A stretch of 64,000 bases of DNA from Lichenicoccus sp965276875 (lineage in GTDB: Bacteria > Pseudomonadota > Alphaproteobacteria > Acetobacterales > Acetobacteraceae), in contig NZ_OZ255701.1 of the NCBI RefSeq assembly GCF_965276875.1, forward strand, positions 3,658,001-3,722,000, read 5' to 3'. The notes beneath the pieces are model-generated. The model saw only the letters and a program-made list of their open reading frames with translations. It did not search any database and was not told where the DNA came from. Positions 1 to 7,871 of this stretch are shown piece by piece (position 1 is the first letter of the stretch; each line of letters begins with the position of its first letter). Position numbers and translations under genes: made by a program.

Positions 1-1202
1 CCGGCGGTGCGTGCGACCGCGAACAGCACGGTGAACATGCTGGTGGGGATGCCCATCGCCTTGAGGATGATACCGGAATAGAAGTCGACGTTGGGGTAAA
101 GCTTGCGGGAGACGAAATACTCGTCCTCGATGGCGATCCTCTCAAGTTCGACGGCAAGTTCGAGCAGCGGATCGTGCTTGATGCCGAGTTCGCCAAGCAC
201 TTCGTGGCAGGTCGCCTGCATGATCTTGGCGCGCGGATCGAAGTTCTTATAGACGCGATGGCCGAAGCCCATCAGCTTCACGCCGCTGCTGCGGTCCTTC
301 ACCTTGGCAATGAAATCGGCGATGTGGTCCTTGCTGCCGATCGTGCCCAGCATCTTCAGCACCGCCTCGTTGGCGCCGCCATGCGCCGGCCCCCAGAGCG
401 ATGCGATCCCGGCGGCGATGCAGGCGAACGGGTTGGCCCCGGTCGAGCCGGCGAGGCGCACGGTACTGGTCGAGGCGTTCTGTTCGTGGTCGGCGTGCAG
501 GATCAGGATGCGGTCCATTGCCCGCGACAGCACCGGGCTGACCTGGTAGGGCGCGCTCGGCATCGCGAACATCATATGCAGGAAGTTCTCGGCGTAGTTC
601 AGATCGTTGCGCGGGTAGGTGAACGGGAAGCCGTGGGTGTATTTGTAGGTCCAGGCGGCAATGGTCGGCATCTTGGCGATCAGACGCATCGCCGAGAGCT
701 CGCGATGGCCGCGGTCGTTGATGTCAAGGCTGTCGTGGTAGAACGCCGACAGCGCGCCGACGACGCCGCAGATCACCGCCATCGGATGCGCGTTGCGGTT
801 GAAGCCATTATAGAAATGGCGAAGCTGCTCGTGCAGCATCGTGTGGTTGTTGAGCTCGGTGGTGAAGGCCGCGTGCTCGGCCTGGTTCGGCAGTTCGCCG
901 TTGAGCAGCAGATAGGCCACCTCGGGGAAGGTCGCGCGCTCGGCGAGCTGGTCGATCGGGTAGCCGCGATGCAGCAGCACGCCTTCGTCGCCGTCGATAT
1001 AGGTGATCTTGCTGTCGCAGGCGGCGGTGCCGCCATAGGCCGGATCGTAGGTGAAGATCCCCAGTTCGGCGGGCAGCTTTCGGATGTCGGCCACCGCCGG
1101 ACCGAGCGTGCCGGTGAGCAGCGGCAGCTTCGTCGATTGGCCGGTGGCGTCTAGGGTGATGGTGGCGGTGGACGTGGCGTTAGAAGGGGCGGTCACGCTC
1201 AT
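1..1202 (-). CDS. gltA: Citrate synthase, 5' part (truncated by window edge)
   Basis: Condenses acetyl-CoA and oxaloacetate to citrate, the entry step of the TCA cycle. The minus-strand reading from the ATG at 1202 gives about 400 residues of a type II (hexameric, NADH-sensitive class) citrate synthase. The N-terminal beta domain is visible with the GIFTYDPAY and ITYIDGDEGVLLHRGYPI stretches, followed by the active-site segments ILHADHEQNAST and GPAHGGANEAVLKML and the GFGHRVYKNFDPRA segment. The C-terminal 30 or so residues lie beyond position 1. It stands alone; the next gene upstream (sixA-like) is on the same strand, about 95 bp away. Family assignment is secure. Confidence 0.96.
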   Translation of the reverse strand, partial: MSVTAPSNATSTATITLDATGQSTKLPLLTGTLGPAVADIRKLPAELGIFTYDPAYGGTAACDSKITYIDGDEGVLLHRGYPIDQLAERATFPEVAYLLLNGELPNQAEHAAFTTELNNHTMLHEQLRHFYNGFNRNAHPMAVICGVVGALSAFYHDSLDINDRGHRELSAMRLIAKMPTIAAWTYKYTHGFPFTYPRNDLNYAENFLHMMFAMPSAPYQVSPVLSRAMDRILILHADHEQNASTSTVRLAGSTGANPFACIAAGIASLWGPAHGGANEAVLKMLGTIGSKDHIADFIAKVKDRSSGVKLMGFGHRVYKNFDPRAKIMQATCHEVLGELGIKHDPLLELAVELERIAIEDEYFVSRKLYPNVDFYSGIILKAMGIPTSMFTVLFAVARTA

Positions 1203-1296
1203 GAGGGGGTTCCTAATCCAGCCTGGCCGGTGATGGAGATGCTGCGAGGGCGACGGGTCAGTGCAGATTTATGGCGAAGCGCACCCGCTGGCAACG

Positions 1297-1809
1297 TCAG
1301 GGATGCAGCACCTCGCTGAGGCGGGCGCGTGCCGGGCCGAGGTCCGACCAATCGCCCGCGACGTCAAAGACGGCGAGGGCGCAGGTGGCAAATCCCTGGG
1401 TCAGTACGGGATTGCGGCCGGCGAGGGCGAGTGCCAGGTCGTGCAGGCCGGGATTATGGCCGATCAGCATGATACGGCGATCGCTGCCATCGCATTCGCG
1501 CAGGCTCTCCAGCAGCGATGTCCAGCTGGCGAGATAGAGCGCATCGAGAGCCAGGCAGCGCGGTGTGTTGCCAAGTTCGAGGCGCTCGAAGGTCTCGCGT
1601 GTGCGCAGCGAGGTGCTGACCAGGACGAGGTTGGGTACCAGGTCGGGATGCGCGTTTGCGCGAAGCCGCGCGCCGAGGGCGGTGGCGTCGGCGCGGCCGC
1701 GTTCGGAGAGCGGGCGGGAATGGTCGACGGCCTCGGACATCCCGGCCTGTGCGGCAACCGCCTTGGCATGGCGCAACAGCAGCAGGCGTCGGTCCCAGGT
1801 GCCGGTCAC
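1297..1809 (-). CDS. SixA-like histidine phosphatase
   Basis: A 170-residue histidine phosphatase superfamily protein of the SixA type (phosphohistidine phosphatase). The hallmark LLRHAKA motif is at residues 11-17, with the catalytic His at 14. STSLRTRETFE holds the second conserved Arg, and the LIGHNPGLHDLA segment supplies the second catalytic His. Its start overlaps the stop of the chorismate mutase gene by 4 bp, so the pair is probably translated together. The length matches stand-alone SixA proteins. The substrate is unknown: in E. coli SixA acts on the phosphotransferase system, but nothing nearby points to a PTS. Confidence 0.85.
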   Translation of the reverse strand: MTGTWDRRLLLLRHAKAVAAQAGMSEAVDHSRPLSERGRADATALGARLRANAHPDLVPNLVLVSTSLRTRETFERLELGNTPRCLALDALYLASWTSLLESLRECDGSDRRIMLIGHNPGLHDLALALAGRNPVLTQGFATCALAVFDVAGDWSDLGPARARLSEVLHP

Positions 1810-2138
1810 GACCCTGGCTCCGTGCGCGCGACGGCCTCATGGTGGCGGATCACCTCGCGGATGACGAAGGCCAGGAACTTTTCGGCGAAATCCGGGTCCA
1901 GCTCGGCGTCGTGCGCCAGCGTCCGCAGCCGCGCTACCTGCCGGGCTTCGCGCGCGAGGTCTGCCGGCGGCATCGCGTGGCGGGCCTTCAGCGCGCCCAC
2001 CGCCTTGGTGCAGCGAAATCGCTCGGCCAGCATATGGATCAGAGCGGCATCGATGTTGTCAATGCTGCGGCGCAGGGCCGAAAGCTCCCCTGTCGCGTCG
2101 GCCTGAGCGTGCTCCGTCGAGGCTGTATTGGCTGACAT
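1806..2138 (-). CDS. Chorismate mutase (AroQ type)
   Basis: A 110-residue all-helical chorismate mutase of the AroQ class, which turns chorismate into prephenate for phenylalanine and tyrosine synthesis. The N-terminal helix LSALRRSIDNIDAALIHML carries the conserved Arg and the I-D-x-I/L-D pattern. It is followed by RFRCTKAVGALKA, with the Lys that binds substrate, and the second conserved Arg region REARQVARLR. It is monofunctional, with no dehydratase or dehydrogenase domain. It is first in a two-gene unit with the SixA-like phosphatase (4-bp overlap). Start is the ATG at 2138; a slightly later start is possible because the first 15 residues are not conserved. Confidence 0.88.
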   Translation of the reverse strand: MSANTASTEHAQADATGELSALRRSIDNIDAALIHMLAERFRCTKAVGALKARHAMPPADLAREARQVARLRTLAHDAELDPDFAEKFLAFVIREVIRHHEAVARTEPGS

Positions 2139-2258
2139 CCCGGCCGTGGCCCCATGGGTGGGTTTGCCTCGCGGTTGTGCGGGATTGGCAGCCGGGCGAC
2201 AAGCGTGGAGTTATCCCGCGCATGCAGACCGGTACGAACAGGATGGCAGAAACGGGGT

Positions 2259-2325
2259 CTGGGGCCGTCGTGCGTCGCACGCCTTCGCGTGACGTGCGTC
2301 GCACGCCTTCGCGTGACGGCCCCAG
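2259..2325. repeat. Perfect 24-bp tandem duplication inside an inverted repeat
   Basis: Two identical 24-bp units lie head to tail at 2270-2293 and 2294-2317. Each unit begins with GTGCGTCGCAC, itself nearly palindromic. The pair is bracketed by an 11-bp inverted repeat, CTGGGGCCGTC (2259-2269) and GACGGCCCCAG (2315-2325). It sits between the chorismate mutase gene and the 3' end of the repair operon. It could be a decayed palindromic repeat element or part of a structured 3' end. Function is unknown. Confidence 0.8.
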
Positions 2326-2333
2326 TGTCGGGC

Positions 2334-2355
2334 CCCATCGCGCTCGCGCGATGGG
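2334..2355. terminator. GC-rich hairpin, possible end of the repair operon
   Basis: A perfect 9-bp stem CCCATCGCG / CGCGATGGG with a CTCG loop lies about 50 bp beyond the stop of the last gene of the lhr operon (minus strand). No T-run follows on either strand, so it is not a classical intrinsic terminator. A role in ending or stabilising the transcript is inference. Confidence 0.4.
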
Positions 2356-2402
2356 AACCCGGTCAAGGGCAAAGCCTTGCCTGGCTCTTTCCCTAACCCT
2401 GT

Positions 2403-3134
2403 CTAAAGATCAATCCAGGCCAAATGGCCGCCCTTGCCGGCGCCCGTGTCGGTAAAGATCGCAGTGCCGCCGCCGCGGCCGTGCCGCACCCATGGCCTGC
2501 CGTCGGTGCTGCGACGGTCGTGGCCGCAATAGACGGTAAAGCCGCGTGGGATGTGGTCCACCCAGTTCAGCCGGCGTTCTGGATAGCCGTCCTCCTGCAT
2601 GCGTCCGGTGGTCTCCCCGAACAGCGCCCGTGACAGCAGCGGCGTCACTCGGCCGAGCGGGGCCGGCGGGTCCTGCTCCAGCATGCCGGTGTGAAAGCCG
2701 CCATGCACGAAGATGCGGCTTCCCTGCACCAGCCAGGCAGGAGCCCGGCCGATCTCCAGCAGGGCGCGCGCGCGCAGGCCCGAATCGTCGAGCTGGGTCA
2801 GTGTGGCCTCCAGCGGCGGATCGGGGCGCATGCGATGGCCGGCCAAGGCGCGGCCAAGCTTGCGGTCATGGTTGCCGACCAGGAACAGGCCGCGCCCCTC
2901 GTCGATCAGCCCGAACATCTGTCGCAAGGTCTCGGCGCTGGACGGACCATGGTCGATCAGGTCGCCGAGCTGGATGATGAAGCGCTCGGTGGCGATGGCG
3001 TGGGCAAAGGCGCGGGCGTCGCCATGCACGTCGCCGACGACACGCAGCGGGCGGTCCCGCGGCACCTTGACGTGCAGCGCTGGGACGTGCGGCGCTGGCT
3101 GTTCGCCATCCATCAGAAAGCGCGGGTCACTCAT
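2403..3134 (-). CDS. PPP-family metallophosphatase
   Basis: A 243-residue calcineurin-like metallophosphoesterase of the PPP (Ser/Thr phosphatase, PrpA/ApaH-like) group. All metal-binding blocks are visible: VVGDVHGDA (residues 32-40), QLGDLIDHGP in place of the usual GDxVDRG, LVGNHDRK, FVHGGFH and CGHDRR. It is the last gene of a four-gene operon, and its ATG overlaps the stop of the photolyase gene by 4 bp. Substrate (protein phosphate, dinucleotide polyphosphate or other) cannot be told from the sequence. Membership of a DNA-repair operon suggests, but does not show, a link to damage response. Confidence 0.85.
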   Translation of the reverse strand: MSDPRFLMDGEQPAPHVPALHVKVPRDRPLRVVGDVHGDARAFAHAIATERFIIQLGDLIDHGPSSAETLRQMFGLIDEGRGLFLVGNHDRKLGRALAGHRMRPDPPLEATLTQLDDSGLRARALLEIGRAPAWLVQGSRIFVHGGFHTGMLEQDPPAPLGRVTPLLSRALFGETTGRMQEDGYPERRLNWVDHIPRGFTVYCGHDRRSTDGRPWVRHGRGGGTAIFTDTGAGKGGHLAWIDL

Positions 3135-4606
3135 CAGGTGTGCCGCACCTCGTCGCGGAAGGCCGCGAGCGCGCGGTCGCGGCCTTCCGCGAGCGAGACG
3201 ATCGGCCGCGGATAGTCGCGGCCGAGTGCGACGCCGGCCTGGGTAAGGGCCGCGGACGGCGCCTCCCAGGGGGCATGCAGATAGCGGTTCGGCAGGCGTG
3301 CGAGTTCGGGCACCCAGCGTCGGATGTAGGTGCCCTCAGTGTCGAACTTCTTCGACTGGGTCACCGGGTTGAAGATGCGAAAGAACGGCTGCGCGTCGGT
3401 GCCGCAGCCCGCGACCCACTGCCAGCTCGCACTGTTGGTGGCGAGATCGCCATCGACCAGCGTGTCCCAGAACCAGTCCTCGCCCTCCTGCCAGGGCAGC
3501 AGCAGATGCTTGCACAGCAGCGAGGCGGTGATCATCCGCACCCGGTTATGCATCCAGCCGACCTGCCAGAGTTGGCGCATGCCGGCATCGACGATCGGCA
3601 GGCCGGTGCGGCCCTGCTGCCAGGCACGCAAGGCCTTGGGGTCGCGGCGCCAGGGCAGGTTCGTGAACGCCTCGCGCAGCGGCTGCTCGGGCAAGGTGGG
3701 ATGGTTGGCCAGCAGATAGGCCGCGAACTCGTGCCAGAGCAGTTCGCCCTGGAAGGTCCCAAGCCCGGCGGCGGACGACGCCTTGCGCGCCGCGTGCCAG
3801 ACCTGCACCGCTGAGATTTCGCCCCAGCGCAGATGCGGCGACAGCATCGAGGTGCCGTCCTCGTCGCCGGGGATGTCGCGGCTGTCGCCGTAGCCATCGA
3901 GGTGATGGCCGAGAAAGCGCGCGAGGCGGGCCTGGGCCGCGGCCTCGCCGGGTTGCCAGGTCGCGCGCAGGCCAGCAGCCCAATCCGGCCGGGTCGGCAG
4001 CAGCCCCCAATCGTCGAGCGCCTCGTTGGCCCAATCGCCTAGCGGCGCGTCGATATGCTTCGGCGCCGGCAACGGCGGCTCCGGGTCGGGCAGGGCCCGG
4101 CAGGTGCGGGCGAATGGCGTATAGACGCCATAGACGCCGCCTTGCTGGGTGCGGATCTCGTCGAGATCGAACAGGGTGGCGACCCGGTGGTGCAGCAGGG
4201 CGATCCCGTGCTCGCGCAGCTGTTCCGCGACTTTGTTATCGAGTTCCCGCAGCCAGGGCTCGTGGGTCGCGCCGCAATGCACCTGGTCAGCCCCGGCGGC
4301 GCGCGCGAGTTCGGGGATGATGGCGGCGGCGTCGCCGCGTCGCAGCACCAGGGTGCCGCCGGCCTTGGCGATCGCCTCGCTTAGCGCACGCAGGCTGTGA
4401 TGCAGCCACCAGAGGCCGGCGCCGCCCGGCTGCCAGCGACCGGCGGCGGCGGCGTCATGCACGTAGACCGCGAGCACCCGCTCGGCGCCCGCGCATGCGG
4501 CACTCAGCGGGCGATTATCGGCCAGACGCAGATCGTTCCTGAACCAGACGAGCGCCGTCCTGGCCTTTGCCCGCTTCGTCATCGTGTCGTCGGACCCCCT
4601 GCTCAT
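3134..4606 (-). CDS. phrB: Deoxyribodipyrimidine photo-lyase
   Basis: Light-driven repair of cyclobutane pyrimidine dimers in DNA. The 490-residue protein has the N-terminal Rossmann-like antenna domain (ALVWFRNDLRLADNRPL) and the C-terminal helical FAD-binding domain. In the latter, LPIVDAGMRQLWQVGWMHNR, RMITASLLCKHLL and the WQWVAGCGTDAQPFFRIFNP segment bind FAD and DNA, and the Trp electron-transfer positions look present. The annotated ATG overlaps the stop of pdeM by 4 bp; a second ATG eight codons in is an alternative. Third gene of the lhr-pdeM-phr-phosphatase operon. Class I CPD photolyase is most likely; a cryptochrome is less likely. Confidence 0.93.
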   Translation of the reverse strand: MSRGSDDTMTKRAKARTALVWFRNDLRLADNRPLSAACAGAERVLAVYVHDAAAAGRWQPGGAGLWWLHHSLRALSEAIAKAGGTLVLRRGDAAAIIPELARAAGADQVHCGATHEPWLRELDNKVAEQLREHGIALLHHRVATLFDLDEIRTQQGGVYGVYTPFARTCRALPDPEPPLPAPKHIDAPLGDWANEALDDWGLLPTRPDWAAGLRATWQPGEAAAQARLARFLGHHLDGYGDSRDIPGDEDGTSMLSPHLRWGEISAVQVWHAARKASSAAGLGTFQGELLWHEFAAYLLANHPTLPEQPLREAFTNLPWRRDPKALRAWQQGRTGLPIVDAGMRQLWQVGWMHNRVRMITASLLCKHLLLPWQEGEDWFWDTLVDGDLATNSASWQWVAGCGTDAQPFFRIFNPVTQSKKFDTEGTYIRRWVPELARLPNRYLHAPWEAPSAALTQAGVALGRDYPRPIVSLAEGRDRALAAFRDEVRHT

Positions 4607-5325
4607 GCGTCGCGGACCTGTAACATCCGGGGTCGGCCGGGGTTCTCACCTGCTGGCGCCGGGCCGAGGGCGAAGCGGAACAGCCGCCCGTCACCGAGCA
4701 GGAAGGCGCTGCCGCCGCCCGGAAACAAGCGCGCGATCGCAGGATTGCTCACATCCAGGCCGCCGGTATAGGCGCCGAACGCCGGCAGCATCAGCCTGCG
4801 ATGGGAGGCGACGAAGCAGGGCCGGCTGACGGTGCCGCCGCGGGTCGCGATCCGCGCCTTGGGATGATGGTGGCCGCATAGCTCGGCCAGCTCCGTCGCC
4901 ACGACGGCCTCATGCCTGAGGCGCAGCGGCCCCAGCGTGAAGCTGTGGCATGGCTCGCCCGGCAGCCCCGCCGGTGCCTCCGGGTCGTGGTTGCCGCGGA
5001 TCCAGACCAGTCTGGCGCGCGCGGCGATCCCGCGCAGCGTCGCCGCATCGGCCGCATTCAGGCGGCGGATGGCGTCGCGGTCATGGAAGCTGTCGCCGAG
5101 GGCGACGACGATTTCCGGTCGCCAATCCTCGATGCAGGCGACCAGCCGGCGCAGCGTGATCGCGCTGTCCCAGGGCGGCACCAGACCGCCGTCGCGGGCC
5201 ATCGCACTGCCCTTCTCCAGATGCAGGTCGGCCACCGCCAGCAGCCGTGCCGCCGGCCAGTACAGCACGCCGCGCGGATCGAGCAGCAGGCGCTCGCCGG
5301 CGACAGAGATGGCGGACGCGATCAC
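4603..5325 (-). CDS. pdeM: Ligase-associated DNA damage response endonuclease PdeM
   Basis: A 240-residue metallophosphoesterase of the PdeM family, found with Lhr-type helicases in a bacterial DNA-damage gene set. Metal-binding blocks run in order: VADLHLEKGS (Asp33, His35), ALGDSFHD, RGNHDPEA and GHHHPKAR. The start overlaps the end of lhr by 4 bp and the end overlaps the start of the photolyase gene by 4 bp, so it is firmly within one transcript. The usual further partners (ATP-dependent DNA ligase and a beta-CASP exonuclease) are not in the flanking sequence. Nuclease activity is inferred from family. Confidence 0.9.
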   Translation of the reverse strand: MIASAISVAGERLLLDPRGVLYWPAARLLAVADLHLEKGSAMARDGGLVPPWDSAITLRRLVACIEDWRPEIVVALGDSFHDRDAIRRLNAADAATLRGIAARARLVWIRGNHDPEAPAGLPGEPCHSFTLGPLRLRHEAVVATELAELCGHHHPKARIATRGGTVSRPCFVASHRRLMLPAFGAYTGGLDVSNPAIARLFPGGGSAFLLGDGRLFRFALGPAPAGENPGRPRMLQVRDA

Positions 5326-7775
5326 GCGCGCAGCACCAGGCGCTCGGGGTCAACACCGATCGCATCGGCGACCAGCGCCTCGGTCTCCGCCAGCAACTGA
5401 TCCTCGGAGAGCCCGTCGCGCACCGATTCGCGGCCGATATCAAGCATCACCGGCACCGCCAGCGGCGACACCCGCGCCAGCCGCATCACCCGCACCCGTC
5501 CCGCTACGCGGGAGAGCAGGGCCGCCAGCCGGTCGACGTCGGTGAGGCCGCCACCCGCCTCCAGGCGTGTCGCGCGCAGCAGTACATGGTCGGGCTGGTG
5601 GCGGCGCAGCACGTCGTAGAGCAGGTCGGTGTTGATCGTAACTTGCCGGCGCGTCGCGGTCTCGCCCGGACGCTGGCGCGGGGTCAGGCCTGACACCACC
5701 GCGATGTTGCGAAAGGTCCGCCGCAGCATCGAGCTCTCCGCCATCCAGGCTTCCAGATCGTCGCCCAGCATGTCTTCGTCGAACAAAGCGGCGATGTCCA
5801 CCGGCGGCGCCTCGCCGCACCAGATGGCGATCGCATAATCGGTGGCGACGAAGCCGAGCGGCATCGAGCGCGCCCGCGCCAGCCTGCGGGTGAGCAGCAT
5901 GCCCAGCGTCTGATGCGCGTTGCGGCCCTCGAAACAGTACGCGATCAGGAACCAGCGGCCCTGGCGCGGGAAGATCTCAACCAGCAGGTCGTCGGGGCCG
6001 GGCAGCGCCGAGCGGTCCTGCTGCAGGGCCAGCCACTCGCGCACCGGCTCGGGATACGACGCCCAGGTCGCGGGGTCGTGCAGCATCGCCCGGACGCGGG
6101 CGGCGAGCCCCGCGGTCAGCGGGTTGCGGGCGCCGGCATAGGCCGGGACCAGCGGGTCGCCGGCGGCGCCTTCGGCCACCTCGACATTGGTCTCGCGCAG
6201 ACGCAGGAAGCGCAGCTTGCGTCCGGCGAAGAGGAAGGCGTCGCCCTCGCGCAGGTGGCTCGCGAAGGACTCCTCGATCTCGCCGAGGTTCAGGCCGCGC
6301 GGGCCGCCCAGCCGCACCTTGAGCAGCGGCGCCTCGACGATGGTGCCGACATTCATGCGCGCCTGCCGGGCGACCCGTTCGCCGCTGATATGCACCCGGC
6401 TCTCGGAGTCGGTGAACAGCTTATGGTGACGCTCATAGGCGGCGAGCGCGTAGCCGCCAGTGGCGACGAAGCCGAGCACGTCGTCGAAATCGTGTCGGCT
6501 GAGCCCGGCGTAAGGCTGCGCCGTGCGCACCTCGTCGAACAGCGCATCGGGCATGAACGGCGCGCTCGCGGCCATCAGCAACACATGCTGGGCCAGCACG
6601 TCGAGGCCGCCGGGCAGGGCTGCCTCGCCGTCGAGTTCCATCGCCGCGGCGCCGGCGATCGCCGCCTGGCATTCGAGCACCTCGAAGCGGTTGGCCGGCA
6701 CCAGCACCGCGCTGCTGCTCTCGTCCATGCGGTGGTTGGCGCGCCCGACGCGCTGCAGCAGGCGCGAGACGCCCTTGGGCGCGCCGACCTGGATCACCTG
6801 GTCGATGCCGCCCCAATCGATGCCGAGATCGAGCGAGGAGGTGGCGATCACCGCGCGCAAGGCCCCCGGCGCGCCTTTGCCGAGGCTCATCGCCGCCTCC
6901 ACCCGCCGTCGCTGGTTGATGTCGAGCGAGCCGTGATGGAGTGCGATCGGCAGGGTCTCGTCATTGAGCCGCCAGATCGCCTGGAACAGCAGCTCGGCCT
7001 GCGCACGGGTGTTGACGAAGACGATGGTCATGCCCGCCTCGCGAACCCGCGCCAGGATCGCCGACGCCCCCGCCAGCCCCATCCGCCCGGACCACGGCAC
7101 CCGCTCCTCGGGCAGCAGTAGCCTGATATCGGGAGCGGCACCCAACGGCGCCTCGATCAGCGACGCCGGCGCGTGCCGCCCGACATAGGCGCGCAACCGG
7201 TCGATATCGGCGACCGTCGCCGACAGCCCGATCCGGCTGGCACCGGACGCGAGCACCGCGAGCCGCGCCAGGCACAGCGCCAACTGGTCGCCACGTTTGG
7301 TCCCGGCGAGCGCATGCGCCTCGTCGATGACGATATAAGCAAGACCCGCGAAGAACGCCGGAGCATCGCCACGCGAAAGCAGCAAGGCGAGGCTCTCCGG
7401 CGTGGTCAACAGGATCTGTGGCGGCCGTTCGCGCTGCCGCGCGCGACGATCGGCGGGGGTATCGCCGGTGCGTGTCTCGATCCGGATCGGCAGCGCCATT
7501 TCGGAGACGGGTGCCGTAAGGTTGCGCGCGATGTCTGTAGCAAGCGCCTTCAGCGGACTGACATAGAGCGTGTGCAGGCCATCCGTGCCGCCATCCGCGA
7601 GAGCAATCAGGCTGGGCAGGAAGCCGGCCAGTGTCTTGCCGCCACCGGTCGGCGCGATCAGCAACACATCCCGGCCATCCCGCGCAAGCGCGAGCACATC
7701 GAGTTGGTGCACGCGCGGGGTCCAGCCGCGTTGTGCAAACCAGGCGTCAAAGCGGCGCGGCAAGGCGGTGTTCAT
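5322..7775 (-). CDS. lhr: Ligase-associated DNA damage response DEXH-box helicase (Lhr-like)
   Basis: An 817-residue superfamily 2 helicase of the bacterial short Lhr (Lhr-core) type. Helicase domain 1 carries the Walker A motif APTGGGKTLAG and the DEAH box VIDEAHALAG. Domain 2 carries ATSSLDLGIDWGGID and motif VI LLQRVGRANHR. The C-terminal half is the winged-helix and Lhr-specific DEAD-associated region. The length fits Lhr-core proteins that act with PdeM in DNA repair. It is first in a four-gene minus-strand operon, in which each following gene overlaps its predecessor by 4 bp. Start is the ATG at 7775. Confidence 0.94.
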   Translation of the reverse strand: MNTALPRRFDAWFAQRGWTPRVHQLDVLALARDGRDVLLIAPTGGGKTLAGFLPSLIALADGGTDGLHTLYVSPLKALATDIARNLTAPVSEMALPIRIETRTGDTPADRRARQRERPPQILLTTPESLALLLSRGDAPAFFAGLAYIVIDEAHALAGTKRGDQLALCLARLAVLASGASRIGLSATVADIDRLRAYVGRHAPASLIEAPLGAAPDIRLLLPEERVPWSGRMGLAGASAILARVREAGMTIVFVNTRAQAELLFQAIWRLNDETLPIALHHGSLDINQRRRVEAAMSLGKGAPGALRAVIATSSLDLGIDWGGIDQVIQVGAPKGVSRLLQRVGRANHRMDESSSAVLVPANRFEVLECQAAIAGAAAMELDGEAALPGGLDVLAQHVLLMAASAPFMPDALFDEVRTAQPYAGLSRHDFDDVLGFVATGGYALAAYERHHKLFTDSESRVHISGERVARQARMNVGTIVEAPLLKVRLGGPRGLNLGEIEESFASHLREGDAFLFAGRKLRFLRLRETNVEVAEGAAGDPLVPAYAGARNPLTAGLAARVRAMLHDPATWASYPEPVREWLALQQDRSALPGPDDLLVEIFPRQGRWFLIAYCFEGRNAHQTLGMLLTRRLARARSMPLGFVATDYAIAIWCGEAPPVDIAALFDEDMLGDDLEAWMAESSMLRRTFRNIAVVSGLTPRQRPGETATRRQVTINTDLLYDVLRRHQPDHVLLRATRLEAGGGLTDVDRLAALLSRVAGRVRVMRLARVSPLAVPVMLDIGRESVRDGLSEDQLLAETEALVADAIGVDPERLVLRA

Positions 7776-7832
7776 CGTCTGTTCAGATAGGCCGGCAGGC
7801 TATATCCGCAAAGCCCCTGCCGATCGCAGCGT

Positions 7833-7859
7833 CAGCCGCCGTTCCGTTGTAAGCGGCTG
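7833..7859. terminator. Weak hairpin between the TonB receptor gene and lhr
   Basis: CAGCCGC (7833-7839) and GCGGCTG (7853-7859) form a 7-bp stem just past the stop of the TonB-dependent receptor gene. There is no T-run. It could help end receptor transcription before the lhr promoter; this is a guess from position. Confidence 0.3.
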
Positions 7860-7871
7860 AAGCCGGGTCAA

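Noticed and set aside
5913..7121. 402-codon plus-strand open frame opposite lhr
   Set aside because: The opposite strand carries all helicase motifs; this frame is Arg/Gln/His-rich shadow sequence.
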